Positions 10,453 to 20,832 of a stretch of 64,000 bases of DNA are shown here, in pieces. Origin of the DNA: Oscarella lobularis (Eukaryota > Porifera > Homoscleromorpha > Homosclerophorida > Oscarellidae). A program made the translations under genes and the position numbers. Positions within the stretch are counted from its first letter, which is position 1. Each line of letters starts with the position of its first letter. The notes beneath the pieces are model-generated. The model had not been told where the DNA came from and made no database searches. It saw nothing but the letters and a program-made list of their open reading frames with translations. The DNA lies in NCBI RefSeq assembly GCF_947507565.1, contig NC_089178.1:1426001-1490000 (forward strand), read 5' to 3'.

Positions 10453-11408
10453 CGGTTTTCATTAGCAACTTGGAAACGGCCTTTCGAGCCGGATCCCCCG
10501 TTGACACTGTTTCTGTAATCATCTTAAACGTTTCCTTCAGCGTTGCTGATTGCGGCTCCTCTTTGGTTGCGTATTTTGCGATATACTTACCGACAGCGTA
10601 TGGGCTGACGATAACTTGCATGTCAACATTCGCTCGCCAACCTTCCAGCTGGAAGCGATTGTGACTGTTTACGCGAGGATCGTTGCGCTTGTGTGTTATC
10701 TCCGCCTCTGTATGTTGTTCCGGCTTTCCGAAAGGAAATTTCCAGTGTCGTTTCTTTTCTAAGCGGTTTTGGAAACCCAAAACGACACAAAGACTCTCCA
10801 ATGAAATTTGTTTTAAGGCAAGTCGTTTTCTTGCACTCTGTATGGCGCTCAACAGTGGCTATCAGACGCTTGTAATCCGCGTCATGATCGCTAATGTCTG
10901 CCCAGCTCTCATGGCACGGATGATTGCCTGTCTTTGTTTGAGGCATTTCTCCTTTGCCTTCTTCGTCGAAAGAAGGATTCATCGTCGACACAAGACAATC
11001 GGCAAAGTCAACAATTTCTTGACCTTCTTCGCTTAGAATCTCTTTCATTCTCTCATCGTTTGGTTTATCGTCTTTACCAAGTTGAAACTCGGGGTAATCC
11101 TTTATGCGACGAGTTATCTCTTCGCAATCAGGAGCATCCCGAATCCAACCGACGCCGTGCATGTGAGCACTGCCACGATGCTGGTATTCTATGCGAGCCC
11201 AATAGTCTGTAAAGCAGTAGACGTTTGCCATAATATTTTGCAAATAGTCAGTGGCTCGTTTAGTAAATAGCCAATCGGCTAGCATGGGATTGCTGTTAGT
11301 TTCGTTTCGATCTCTATACTCTGCATGCAATTCCTCTGCTGTTTTATCCGGACTATAATGCGCTGCCAAATTGAAAAACTCGGGCCAATGCAAATCAGCT
11401 GCGCTCAA
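10346..11408 (-). pseudogene. Helitron Rep (HUH) domain
   Basis: Two overlapping frames make up the Rep domain: SAADLHWPEFFNLA, NPMLADWLFTKR, then the HUH motif EYQHRGSAHMHGVGW (11408-10623), and after a frame change RNDPRVNSHNRFQLEGWRA, the tyrosine motif YAVGKYIAKYATKEE, and KAVSKLLMKTVGERDYSAQ (10852-10346). Both the two-His and the YxxxYxxK signatures are visible. The frame change near 10,700 breaks the protein. The same domain is at 36,504-37,640 in the second copy. Confidence 0.8.
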
Positions 11409-11443
11409 AATAAAAAAGCAGCTTGGCTAAACGAGCTTTTCCA

Positions 11444-13240
11444 TCACTGCAAAAAGATTTTTCTTCTGCATGTTCCAGTACTGTTTTGTACCGTGCAGAC
11501 TTTTGCCAAAGTGGACAACTTTTTAGGAAAATGAGGAATTTTCGACGTTTTTGTCATCTCTCGGAGTTCTTCAACGGTGATGGCTGCATCGCTCGGATTT
11601 TGTTTGACAAAACCCTGAGCTGTTTCTAACGCCCGCCACCTCATCATGGTATTCAGAGCAAAATACCTGAAACGCGGATGCCGAGCAAAACGCCCGTCTA
11701 TGTACCGCATTATGTGTTTGAGGTATTCGCCCAACGTAACAGACCTTAGTCGTGGACTACGGAAGTCTCCTGCTCCCATTGGAAATAACGCCGGAAAGGC
11801 TTGCGTAAAGTAGCCTTCTGTCGTAAACTCACTAATAGGATTGCTGCCGTAAGTGGGCCAGCTCATATGGTCCTGCTGGTCACAATTTTCCTTGCAGCTA
11901 TCTCCTTTTTCTTCAGCCTGTTTATCGGCAGACTTGTTTCCAAGACTGTCGATAAATTTATCAAGCTTTTGTCTTTCAGTTAGGTTTAATGCTGCGGAAA
12001 GCACGACAGAATGCGAAAAGTGGACTTCATTCGTCTCTTTTTGTTCTTTTGCCTCGTCAGCAATAGCACCAACAGGAGAAATATCTTCGAAGGAGGCATC
12101 GTCATTACCCTTTCTAATCACATGAAGATCTTCAAGTTCTCCATCTTCAGGAAGAGCTTCTAATGCCTCGGAATCTATCTCTATGTTCTCGTAATACTTG
12201 TTGTTTCTTTTCAAGTTTACGAGTGCCTCGAGAACTTGTTGTCGCCTTACGCGGGTCATTCACCTTACCGGAAGTGCGCGTCTGGTGAACAACGACCATT
12301 CCCAAATTACTCTTTGTTCTCGGCAGACGGGTCAAAACCGATTGCACATTTTGCGGCAAATTTAGCACGTAACCGCGGTATCCAAATTGCCTTCCGGTCG
12401 GCAATCTGAAAATGTGCATCATAGGTGCAATTTGCGCTATGGGCATTTCTTCAACAACTGATAAATCCTTAAGAGGCGGTGGAACACGCCCAGGATTCAT
12501 GTTGTTGTCGGATGTAAGAAGGCCTACCCAACCGTTATCTTGATCACTTGTGCACTGCTTGCACATTTGTGTGCTGTACCTTATGTCAAAAGTTGGCCAA
12601 GATTCCTCGCACGAAACGCACGTATGAAAGGATAGACCTTCCATGCGTTTGTTAAATGTGTCTAGGCGAGGATAATGTGCAGATGCAAATTCATCTTGTG
12701 TCGCCCACTGTCTCCAAAATGGGACCCTTTCTTCGCCCCTTTCACCTGATGTGCCACCGAGAGCAGCTTCCTGCCTCTTTCGTCGGTTTCTTTGTGCACA
12801 CATGTCGTTTCGAAACTGCTTTTCATCAGCAGTCTCTTCTCGCCTTTTAGCTGAGCTGCGCTTGGCATTAGCTAAAAGGCGTTTTTTTGTTCTGGCGTTT
12901 CACTATCTCTTCGGAGAGACTTCACCACAGCGCCAAGTGACAGACGCTCTTCGCGTTCTTCTGGCATTTCATTATCTCTTCTGAGAGACTTGCCCATAGC
13001 GTCACGTGACAGACGCTCTTTGCGTTCTTCTGGCGTTTCGTTTTTTCTTCGGAGAGACTTGCCCATAGCGTCACGCGACTGACGCTCTTGGCGTTCTTCA
13101 GGTGTTTCACTATCTCTTTGGACGGAATTTTGAGCAGTTTTACGCGACAGACGCTCTCGGCGGTGTTCTGGAGTTTCTGCACTTCTTTCCCCGTACGGAA
13201 AATTTCGTGAGTTCTCATGAGATTCTCGCGAGATTTTCAC
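11444..13240 (-). pseudogene. Helitron N-terminal region: 23-aa repeats, zinc motif, DUF6570-like domain
   Basis: From 13240: a charged repeat region, then CVSCEESWPTF and MCKQC (a probable zinc site), GLLTSDNNMNPG, and EMPIAQIAPMMHIFRLPTGR with VLNLPQNVQSVL, typical of the DUF6570 region of Helitron proteins. After another frame change it continues with the SEFTTEGYFTQAFPALFP and GDFRSPRLRSV block that precedes Rep. At least two frameshifts occur (near 12,860 and 12,260). Its role is presumably DNA or protein contact before the Rep domain. Confidence 0.8.
12894..13171 (-). repeat. four 69-bp tandem repeats coding 23-aa units
   Basis: Units read as ETPEERKERLSRDAMGKSLR plus three residues, repeated four times with drift. 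The period of 69 bp equals 23 codons. The Helitron at 34.4 kb has the same period but different residues (NDTMRHSEVRQNESVVERER...), so the repeat length is kept while the sequence turns over within each element. Confidence 0.85.
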
Positions 13241-13400
13241 GTGTTCTCATGAAAATCTGTCACGTGAAAAATGAGACACTCATGAGAACTTCATGAGAAT
13301 TTCATGAGAATTTCATGAGTTCTTCTCATGAGCTGGGCTTCTCATGAGATATCAATTTAATTTATCTCATGAGGCTACACGACACTTGTCACTCATGAGT
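13205..13400. repeat. cluster of TCATGAGA palindromic motifs
   Basis: The motif TCATGAGA or its core CATGAG occurs about ten times in 200 bp, several as TTTCATGAGAA in tandem (13,278-13,320). The core TCATGA is palindromic. It lies immediately 5' of the Helitron coding region on the minus strand and may be its promoter or subterminal region. Function is unknown. Confidence 0.6.
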
Positions 13401-13424
13401 TATTTTACTGCAATCATACCTCCG

Positions 13425-13855
13425 TTTTTCCCTTTCTGTCTTCCTCCCGTTAAGGTTCCACCTGTAGCAAATAGTGTCCTGCTCCCTCCGTCTCCCTTGC
13501 TTCATAAAACTAAAAAGCCCAAAGGAATGTAAATATCTAGAAACTTAATGAAAGTACGTATCTGATAAATTTTGCTTCCCATGAAATGAACTTTGTAGTT
13601 CATGTCCTTTATTGTTCGTCCTCCAATGATTCACTTTTTCCTGCTGTTCTGTTCTAGTCTTCCTTCCGTCAACGTTGAGCCCTTAGCCATGCAATACAGA
13701 ATTACAGTTGCCTGCATCTTCCGTCTCCTTTGCTTCAATTAAAACTAAAAGCCCCAAAAGAATACAAAACGCTAAAAATTCGAAATACGTATCTGATAAA
13801 ATTCTTTCCCATAAAAAACTTTAAACTGTAGTTCCTCCACCAATGATTTTATTCT
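13425..13855. repeat. diverged tandem duplication, period about 220 bp
   Basis: Unit 1 (about 13,433-13,640) and unit 2 (about 13,661-13,855) share CTTCC(T/C)CCGT, TCTCC(C)TTGCTTCA, AAACTAAAA(A)GCCC, TACGTATCTGATAAA and CCAATGATT in the same order. No ORF is conserved. It looks like old duplicated noncoding DNA. Confidence 0.65.
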
Positions 13856-14041
13856 TAATTCCTTCCCCCACTACAAAAAAGAAAACACATTATGTCAACG
13901 CACGTTTACGTGAACGTATATGAAGGTGTCGCAGAGGTTTATGTACGAAAAACGCCAAAATACCTCATGAATAGAAGTCCGTATCCAGTTTCGAACACAT
14001 TAAAATATAAATAGATGTTTACCTATATCCTATAAAAAACC

Positions 14042-14297
14042 GGCATCAAAACGGTTAAAAGCGGAAATGTTGCGGAAGAGTTGCGGAAATGTTGCCTAAT
14101 AACTCCCTAATCTTCGTGTAAAATTGAAGCTCGCTAAATAATTGCGTTTTATAAGAGTGAGCACAGTTCGTTAAAAGAGGATGAGGTCGTGTGATCTAGC
14201 TGTCTTTCGAACACCACTAGTGACACCCATCCTTCCTACTATGCGAAGATCTGGGTGTTATTGAGCTACATTTCCGCTTTTAACCGTTTTCATGGCA
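14042..14297. mobile_element. short MITE with about 26-bp terminal inverted repeats
   Basis: Left end CATCAAAACGGTTAAAAGCG and right end, read in reverse, CATGAAAACGGTTAAAAGCG; both continue GAAATGT. The element is about 250 bp and codes nothing. TIR motif and size fit a MITE, superfamily unknown; target-site duplications are not obvious. Confidence 0.7.
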
Positions 14298-15737
14298 GCC
14301 TGTTTTAGGGTATAAACGCCTGTTCCAAACTTGATGTCTTCGAAGCACCTAGCTACCATATGCTGGCCGTATATATAGCGTCGACTCGACGAAGCCGATT
14401 CCGCCGCGGCAGATCTAAACAAAAGTCACAATTCAGCATGATTCGCCCCGTTAAGAAACGATCGCGCGCCAAAATTTTCCGGAATGGCGTAATCGCGATC
14501 GCGAGTCTTCGAAATCGTCTCAGATAACATTGCGGACGGTGGGAAAATCTATAAACGTTGAACTCGGGTCCCGCACTTCGTAAAGCATCAGAAAAGTCAT
14601 TTCCATCGATATCGCGCGCGACCCGCTATCGAAAAAATCGGTTTCGAGCTAAACTTACCGCTCGATAAGTCCCGAAACAGATTGAAACGGTTTCGAAATA
14701 ATCCTCGAAGCCATTTCTGAAGCCCCGCGTGTTACACCGCAACGGTCGAAACGTCGACGAAAACGTTGAAAAAGCATTCATTTATGGTGTCTAGACCACG
14801 TGACGCAATCGCGCTACGCTAAGGGGGCCCTATATATACACGCCTAAGTGACTAATAAGTAATCTCTGTAAACGTGTACAATTACTTATAAATTACACAA
14901 GCTCTGCACACTAGCTACGTATGTTCGCGGTAAATCGATTGAACGGCACAAATATATTCCGAATGCATTTTTCTCTTTTCTGTTTACTTTTTGGCTTCTC
15001 GATCTTACCAATTTCTTTCCGGGAGACGGTATAGAGGCGTCTCCCTGGCGTCTATATACGTGGCGTCTTGTTCGTCCGCTTTGACCGTGAGAATAGAGAA
15101 CTCACGACATTTTCAGTACGGGTCTGTCTGGTGGCCTTCGACGTTCTTCCTTCTGCGAGCCAAGTTCTTCTCCGAATTTTCGAGAGACCTTTTTCGGCGC
15201 ATTCTAAAGAGAGAATCGCGTTTTTCTTTCTCTTTTTGTGCGTCAGACTGATTGAGACGAATTCGCCTTCGTCTTGAAGAGGGGTATTCTCCTGAGGTGC
15301 CTTCGTCGTTGCGCCACTTTTCATTCGTAAGCGGCAGACATTCATCATTTGACGAATAGTAAGCTGAAAAAATCGTGCTCACTCAAAGTGGGCGCGACCG
15401 TCCTGTGAGGATTCTACCGCAACCGCATCATAAACGCGGAGCGGGATCAAGCCCACGCGATCGTTCGCAGTTCGCGAAGCGATCGTTTTGCTGGTATCTT
15501 CACAGGAGAGAGGAGAAAAGCCGTTTTCATTCATTTGCGAGATGCTGTGTGACGTCACAATGCGGTGCTGTCAGTGATACAGTAGTTACAAGCATACCGC
15601 TGGCAGTCTTTCTAAGCAGCTACACGTAACAGTAAGGAGGCGATCGAGTGAGCTGGGGGTTCATTCGATCCCACTCTTTTCTCGCTCTTTTCAAAGAGCG
15701 ATCGTCACGATCGCTATTCGAGCGATCCTCACGATCG
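14298..15737. other. noncoding stretch without supported genes
   Basis: No domain could be recognised on either strand. A basic minus-strand ORF (15,052-15,382) has only low-complexity Lys/Arg content. GCGATC-type motifs (GAGCGATCGTCACGATCGC and variants) cluster at 15,690-15,737, just before the truncated LINE. Confidence 0.4.
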
Positions 15738-16500
15738 CTTGATGAAGTTGAATGGAAAGAAGACACAATTGATGCTGTTTCGGAAATTTCGTGACTCAAC
15801 TGATCTCTCTCCCTTTACCATCTCTGTGGATGGATCTGTTGCGGGCCCGACGAATTCGGCCCGCTATCTTGGTGTTATCTTTGATGCTAATTTGAACTGG
15901 CGTCCGCAAGTAGATTCAATTGTCAAGAGGGTGTCTCGGAAGCTGGGTGCTATGTATCGCGCTTGCTCTCATCTCAATGCGCCTGCTCGTGCGGCTTTTG
16001 TTCATTCCATTCATTATACAGCCGGATGTTGATTACTGTTCCGTGGTTTGGGATTCTGGTTCACATTCAATTTCCTCTCGACTTCGGCAAATTGACAAAC
16101 GATGCCTCCGACTCCTTGCTCGTCTCCGATTCCGCGAGCCGACTGGTGATTTGCCAAGTCTATTTACTCGCTTTCATCTACACCCGCATGATTTACGCCA
16201 TCAGTTCTTCCTTGGTGTTCATGCGTTTCGTGGAATTTCATCGCTGTAGCCTCATCTGAAATCTCTTCTCGTTTTTGTCGCACATCTTCGGGCGGTCATG
16301 ATACTCGGTCTATCTCGATTTGGTATTCATCTTACTCGTCCGTCCACAAATGCCCTTTGATCAACATCTTTTTATCGTGCTCAGTCCTATTGGAATTCTC
16401 TCGGCCCCCTTTTGTGGTCTGCATTGGATCTCAAATCATTTAAAGTTCGTCTACGATTTAACTGTTATGCTGTCCAAGAGAAATAAATCTATTTGTGTTT
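15738..16500 (+). pseudogene. 3' end of a CR1/L2-like LINE reverse transcriptase ORF
   Basis: Starts abruptly in the thumb region (KLNGKKTQLMLFR), then SARYLGVIFDANLNWRPQVD and KLGAMYRACSHLNAPARAAF. A frame change near 16,025 leads to DYCSVVWDSGSHSISSRLRQ and RCLRLLARLRFREPTGDLP. This order is the normal C-terminal end of CR1/L2-type LINE ORF2 proteins. The element is 5'-truncated, as is common for LINEs, and frameshifted. Confidence 0.75.
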
Positions 16501-16619
16501 AATTTTACTGATTTCATTTATGGCAGACAGATACAGTAATCATGTAAGGTAACTACAGTATGTACGGCACCCGGTAGATCGACCAATACGTGTCGAGGGT
16601 TGTTCCGTCGTAAAATAAA

Positions 16620-16651
16620 TTAATATCACTATCACTATCACTATCACTATC
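16620..16651 (+). repeat. (TATCAC)n microsatellite, probable LINE 3' tail
   Basis: Five near-perfect copies of a 6-bp unit lie about 120 bp after the LINE coding remnant. CR1/L2-type LINEs end in short tandem repeats rather than poly(A), so this may be the tail of the LINE copy. Confidence 0.55.
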
Positions 16652-16734
16652 GCTCTTCGAGCGATCGGTCCATTGATATTCTAAACGCTTTTCGTCACAG
16701 GTACATATATATATACGCGGATGTACGTTTTTGA

Positions 16735-16968
16735 TTGTGACGTCAGAGCGTGACAATCAAAGCAGTCGTTTTTGCCTTCTCATCGCATTTATAAAACGGA
16801 AAATACCACAGATCAATTTGAAACAGGGGTTTCTAAGCATTTTTTCTGTTTATCAAAGAAAAAACGCTTTATTCGCGGTGTAAATCGCCTTTTTCGGGTC
16901 ACCGTTTTGGGCCCCATTTCGCGCATGCGCTTATACGGGCTTCACCCGTACAACTGCGGTGGTCGGCT
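16735..16968 (-). repeat. Helitron-derived subterminal repeat, inverted copy
   Basis: Reverse complement of 19,774-20,130 with a 125-bp gap. Shared blocks are GATTGTGACGTCAGAGCGTG with ACAATCAAA, a GCATTTATAAAACGG block, AAACGCTTTATTCG, CGCCTTTTTCGGGTCACC, and the hairpin TTATACGGGCTTCACCCGTA. A third copy is at 32,620-32,765. It is part of the Helitron family whose 3' end is at 26,130 and 32,283. This copy is truncated on its left side. Confidence 0.75.
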
Positions 16969-16984
16969 CAATATAAATATATAT

Positions 16985-17030
16985 ATTTAAAGTTTACATG
17001 AGTGCGTTCATGTTAGCGTCACCCAGGCTG
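16985..17030 (-). repeat. 46-bp inverted copy of 39,245-39,295
   Basis: Read on the plus strand, GTTCATGTTAGCGTCACCCA followed by GGCTG matches the reverse complement of the sequence downstream of the 34.4-kb Helitron. It ends abruptly at GGCTGC in both places and flanks different sequence beyond, so it is a repeat boundary of an unidentified element. Confidence 0.6.
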
Positions 17031-17890
17031 CCCTTGCTCAGCATCCTGATTGGATTATTCTTAAGACGGACGCAAGAAATTCGTTTAACTCAATCTCCCG
17101 TCAGGCTTTTTTGGAAGGTGTTGCTGAACATTTTCCGTCACTCTACCACTTCGTCGAAAGCTGCTATTTGAATTCATTTTTTCTCTGTCTTTTAACTCCT
17201 GATGGTGTGGATTGTATTCAATCCTCAGAAGGAGTCCAACAAGGCGATCCACTGGGACCTTTCCTTTTTCCCTCGCCCTTCATCCCTGTTTGAAGATAGC
17301 AGCGGAAAAATGTGAACATGGATTCGTCGTCAGTTATCTAGATGATGCGATGGTGGCTGGCCCCAAAACGGATGTTTTAGCGGCATATGATTGCTTACAG
17401 CAAGAAATGAAAGCCATCGGACTTCACATTCGCCCGGACAAATGTGAGGCTCTCAGCATGATTCCCGTTCCGGATTGGTCACTTCCTATTCCGTTCACTA
17501 CGGACGGAATGCAAGTACTGGGTTGTCCCGTCGGCTCGGACTTGTTTGTGCAGCGACAATGTGTCAAGTTTACTCAAAATCGGCTCCCTTTCTTGAAAAA
17601 GCTTCGATGCATGCGCAATTTACAATCAGTCATGCTTTTGCTTCGTTATTGTGGCGTTCCGACTATTACACATCTATTACGGTCGGCAGCGCCCCATAAC
17701 GTGGCAGAAGCAGCAGCACAACACGACCGTGACATTTTATACATTTCAGTCAATTATTGGCATCAGCGCAACAGTTCAGCAGAAAAGCCAAATTAGCCTT
17801 CCCATCTCACTAGGAGGTTTGGCTTGTTATCAGCTGCATCGGCTTCCCCTTGTGCCTTTTTGGGGTCTTGGGCGTCGACGTTAGCATTTC
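17030..17890 (+). pseudogene. reverse transcriptase fragment (non-LTR type)
   Basis: Reads ALAQHPDWIILKTDARNSFN (motif A), SSEGVQQGDPLGPFLF (motif B) and, after a frame change near 17,275, VVSYLDDAMVAGP (motif C with the catalytic YxDD), then HIRPDKCEALSM. Motifs A-B-C are in the correct order and spacing for an RT palm. It lacks an N-terminal domain, endonuclease or RNase H. It resembles the GVQQGDPLGP class of non-LTR reverse transcriptases found in sponges and cnidarians; the clade is not resolved. Confidence 0.75.
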
Positions 17891-18355
17891 TGCCGGAACG
17901 CTTGCTACAATTCCCTTCTGCTCCCTTTAAACACGGATCTTAGAGGACGGATTAGCTTGATTTGAAAAAGAAGGACGTAGCATTGCCGTTTTGCTTCATT
18001 GCCGCCAACAGACAACATTCTGATCAGCCACTTGTAAATGACCTAGATGCAAGCGCGTCAGCGATTCGATTCCTCGCAACGCGCTCGAAGTCTACTGTCC
18101 CAAGCGACACGACGGCTAGAGAGGCCTCGCTCCTACCACTTTGTCTTCATTATTCACCAAATACAGCCGAGTCGTCGTCTGTTCACCCATCGACACTCCG
18201 AGGCTCCCAGAGCACCTCTTTCCTCGTCCGCTATTTGTAGACACGACCACACGTTTATACGGGCTCTTTTGTTCATTGTTCATTGGCCGTCGTCTTGCAC
18301 GTGAATTAGAGGGCGTATACACACGTCACTGTGTATTGTCCATTTTCCCGAAGTC

Positions 18356-18870
18356 ATGTCGCAGTGCTGCATCTGCCTCGCAAATGTTCCGACCAACGGC
18401 GGCAACAGGGTTCGCGTTTGCGCTCAGTGCCGAAACGATATGCATCGCGGCTGCTGGGCGCAGTTCAAAGAGGCGTCGAAGACACGTGCAATCTCGTGCC
18501 CAAATTGTCGCTAACAAATCGGTATGCTAACAAAATATGTGATGTGATTCTCGGGGCACGGCTTTTTTGAGCAGATCGTGACAGCGTCCAAGTACCAGAG
18601 TTGAAGATTGTCGCGGAGTACACCACGCCCCGAACCGACATCACAATGGACGTCGTCGTAGACAGCTCGTACCAAGACAACGCCGTCTTGGCACATACGC
18701 GTCTGGTGCAGCAGCTGCGCTTGAATGTAGCTGGTCTGCGCGAACGGATTGGTCGCCTGGAAGACGAGCTCGGAACCAGTCAATTTCGCGTGCACCAGTT
18801 AGAAGCGTTATTGGGTTTTTTCCTTAGTAGCCTAGTTCGCTTGCTGTTTTCTGTTGTGTTTAGAAAATAA
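18356..18870 (+). pseudogene. RING-like zinc finger plus coiled-coil protein, one in-frame stop
   Basis: From ATG 18356: MSQCCICLANVPTNGG, VCAQCRNDMHRGCW and CPNCR give the zinc ligand order CxxC, CxxC-x4-H-x2-C, CxxC of a RING/RING-variant finger. TAA follows at 18,512. The same frame continues without another stop through a 53-nt GT-AG intron (18,522-18,574) into a coiled-coil (LVQQLRLNVAGLRERIGRLE), then a hydrophobic C-terminus, stop at 18,870 overlapping an AATAAA signal. Either a 52-aa RING peptide is made, or a single nonsense change broke a 150-residue protein. RING fingers often make E3 ubiquitin ligases; that role is inferred. Neighbours are transposon pieces. Confidence 0.6.
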
Positions 18871-19121
18871 AAGTCGAGAATTCCATTGTTGTACCCTGGG
18901 GTAGGCGGCGCGTTCGTCTTACATCGCTTGGTGTCGTGAGCAGGCCGACAATTAGGTATCGATGCAGCTGATTTTTCTAGCGTCAGAGACGGGACAGAAT
19001 ACGTGTTCGTAGTAATCCAGACGTTCGCCGTTCGACACGCCGGCGTGGGAAGCTCTAAATGTATGCGTGGGCGTTGATTTGGGGAATCTACTGTGTGTAG
19101 TGGGATATATGGCGGCGCGTA

Positions 19122-19685
19122 ATGTTGACAAATGTGTCTTCACGATCGCGCGCAGACGAGACGCAGGTCAAAAGGGGAAATGGATTGGCTCGTGTTAGGG
19201 TGGTGGGTTGGCGTGGATACCTTCCCACGGTCGCCTGCATATGGGCGGGTACGGACGCCGACAAATTGGGCGTCTTTGTTTCGAGCCCTCATTCAATCAC
19301 TGAACGGTCATTCGAAATGGTGGAGGAGAAGACAGATTTCGGAAGCCTGTTCATTTCAGAAATCAGAGCGAAAGCAGAAGCGGCGTTTTCACGCCGGTTT
19401 AGGTGCGACGTGCTATCGGAAGTGCGTCCGGTACACGTTCCTGTAACGGACGTGGATTCAGGCGAGACGATCCCGCGCGACACAGACACGGCGGTTGGGC
19501 AGAAGCTTTACCTGACAATCCTACTGGAAAAGGAGCGGGAATATCAAGAGCTCGTCGTTCGAGGCTTCGAGGAAGCACGAAGACGGCTGAAACAGCAGCA
19601 AGAGTCGTTGCAGGATGCGCGACGCATGGCCGGTTTCGAAGAGGCGAAATCGGTCGTTTTCGAAAGCGCCGAACAGCGTTTGTAG
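19122..19685 (+). CDS. unknown 187-aa ORF with charged helical C-terminus
   Basis: Open from ATG 19122 to TAG 19685; a second candidate start is at 19317 (MVEEKTDFGSLFISEIRAKA). The C-terminal half is a long charged helix (ERLYLTILLEKERE-like pattern; EEARRRLKQQQESLQDARRM), probably coiled coil. No family is recognised. It follows the RING/coiled-coil gene on the same strand and both lie between inverted Helitron-derived repeats, so they may be cargo of one element. It could also be a chance ORF. Confidence 0.4.
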   Translation: MLTNVSSRSRADETQVKRGNGLARVRVVGWRGYLPTVACIWAGTDADKLGVFVSSPHSITERSFEMVEEKTDFGSLFISEIRAKAEAAFSRRFRCDVLSEVRPVHVPVTDVDSGETIPRDTDTAVGQKLYLTILLEKEREYQELVVRGFEEARRRLKQQQESLQDARRMAGFEEAKSVVFESAEQRL

Positions 19686-19773
19686 TATAGTGCGTGCCTT
19701 AGGGCTTTGTTCGAGTCGTTTTTGCTTTGGGTCCTTTGCTTTTCGTTTTGCCGTGTTTTTTTCCCGTTAATGG

Positions 19774-20237
19774 AGCCGACCACCAGAGTTGTACGGGTGG
19801 AGCCCGTATAACGGCGGAGGGAGGCTCTCTCAAACGTCATCTTAGGACCGGAAGTGTCTGTATGTCTGTCTGTGTGTCTGTTCGCTCCGTATTGTGACGT
19901 CACATAAGAAAACCCTCACTTTGTAAAGCGCATGCGTGACATAGGGCCGAAAACGGTGACCCGAAAAAGGCGATTAACGGCGCGAATAAAGCGTTTTTTC
20001 TTTCATAATCGGAAAAAATGCGTAGAAACCCTTATTTCCAATTGATCTGTGCTATTTTCCGTGTTATAAATGCGCTGAGAAACCGAAACGACAGTTTTGA
20101 TTGTCACGCTCTGATGTCACAATCAAAGTATCCAGTAACATGTACAGTATATGGGTGGGTATGTACGCGTGTACGGGTAACACCCGTACACATGCATAGG
20201 TACTCCTCAAATACAGAGCACATTATCAAATACAGTA
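19774..20237 (+). mobile_element. Helitron subterminal region, left part (interrupted at 20,238)
   Basis: Contains the GTACGGGTGGAGCCCGTATA hairpin, a GAGGCTCTCTCAAACGTC block, a TGTCTG-rich stretch, CGGTGACCCGAAAAAGGCGA, and the TGATTGTCACGCTCTGA block shared with 16,735 and 32,650. At 20,237 the family consensus breaks off and resumes at 25,892, because another element has inserted. The 3' end of the same Helitron copy is at 26,130. Confidence 0.65.
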
Positions 20238-20261
20238 CAGTGCGTGCCAGCATAAATGGCC

Positions 20262-20680
20262 AAACGGGACTTTTAGTAGCGCGCGAGGAATTCAGAGCGT
20301 AGTTTACATTTGGCGTAGTTTTGACGTTTGATCGTCACATCAAGGATTTCCAATGAAGTCTAGCATTTCTATTTACGTCTATTTTGTAAGAAAACGGTTT
20401 TGATTTCACCGCAGACAACGTTTCTATACGTTTTGCTAAGAACACAGAAAAGTTTGTTTTTTTGCAGTTTCAAACAACATATGACGGCTTTCAAAAACTC
20501 ATCTGTCACTTTATACCATTTTCTAAAACTTCATTGTCTTTGATTTTCAATACAGTAATTCGGTGGAAAGAAACGGATGTCACGTGACGTAAATAGAAAT
20601 GCATTTTTTCCGTTAGGGATCAAGTTAGAAAGAAACTCACTCTATAAATGGCTTCTCACGTGCATTGTTTAGAAATTTAT
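20262..20680. other. left interior of the 24-bp-TIR element, noncoding
   Basis: No gene. Contains a small inverted repeat: TAGCATTTCTATTTACGTC near 20,360 and GACGTAAATAGAAATGC near 20,588. The rest is AT-rich. Confidence 0.5.
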
Positions 20681-20784
20681 GAAGGTTAATGCTAGTTAAC
20701 CGCCGTTAATGACGTCGCGCAGCGAGGCATGCGCGGCTGCAGACGCCGTTCGAAGCTACAGCGGCGGGCACGTTTTTCTTTTCT
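20681..20784 (+). repeat. Ngaro repeat A1
   Basis: 104-bp copy starting GAAGGTTAATGCTAGTTAAC, matching 25,347-25,450. It lies 5' of gag and must hold or adjoin the promoter. Confidence 0.92.
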
Positions 20785-20832
20785 CTATCTCTCAACAACG
20801 CACGTCGGTGTTTTCGCTCTTCTTTCTTTTCG

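Larger units (their letters stand above)
8246..13330 (-). mobile_element. degenerate Helitron with 23-aa repeats, Rep and PIF1 helicase
   Basis: On the minus strand the order is: 23-aa repeat region, zinc/DUF6570-like region, Rep (HUH), PIF1 helicase, and a short piece of the C-terminal linker. It is related along its length to the Helitrons at 26.8-28.9 kb and 34.4-39.2 kb. It is broken by several frameshifts and an internal deletion at about 8,486 that removed the last helicase motifs. The OTU domain present in the other copies is missing, cut off at about 8,282 next to the foldback. Confidence 0.85.

Noticed and set aside
15052..15382. Basic minus-strand ORFs as a Helitron N-terminus
   Set aside because: Only Lys/Arg richness is shared; no repeat period, zinc motif or Rep follows.
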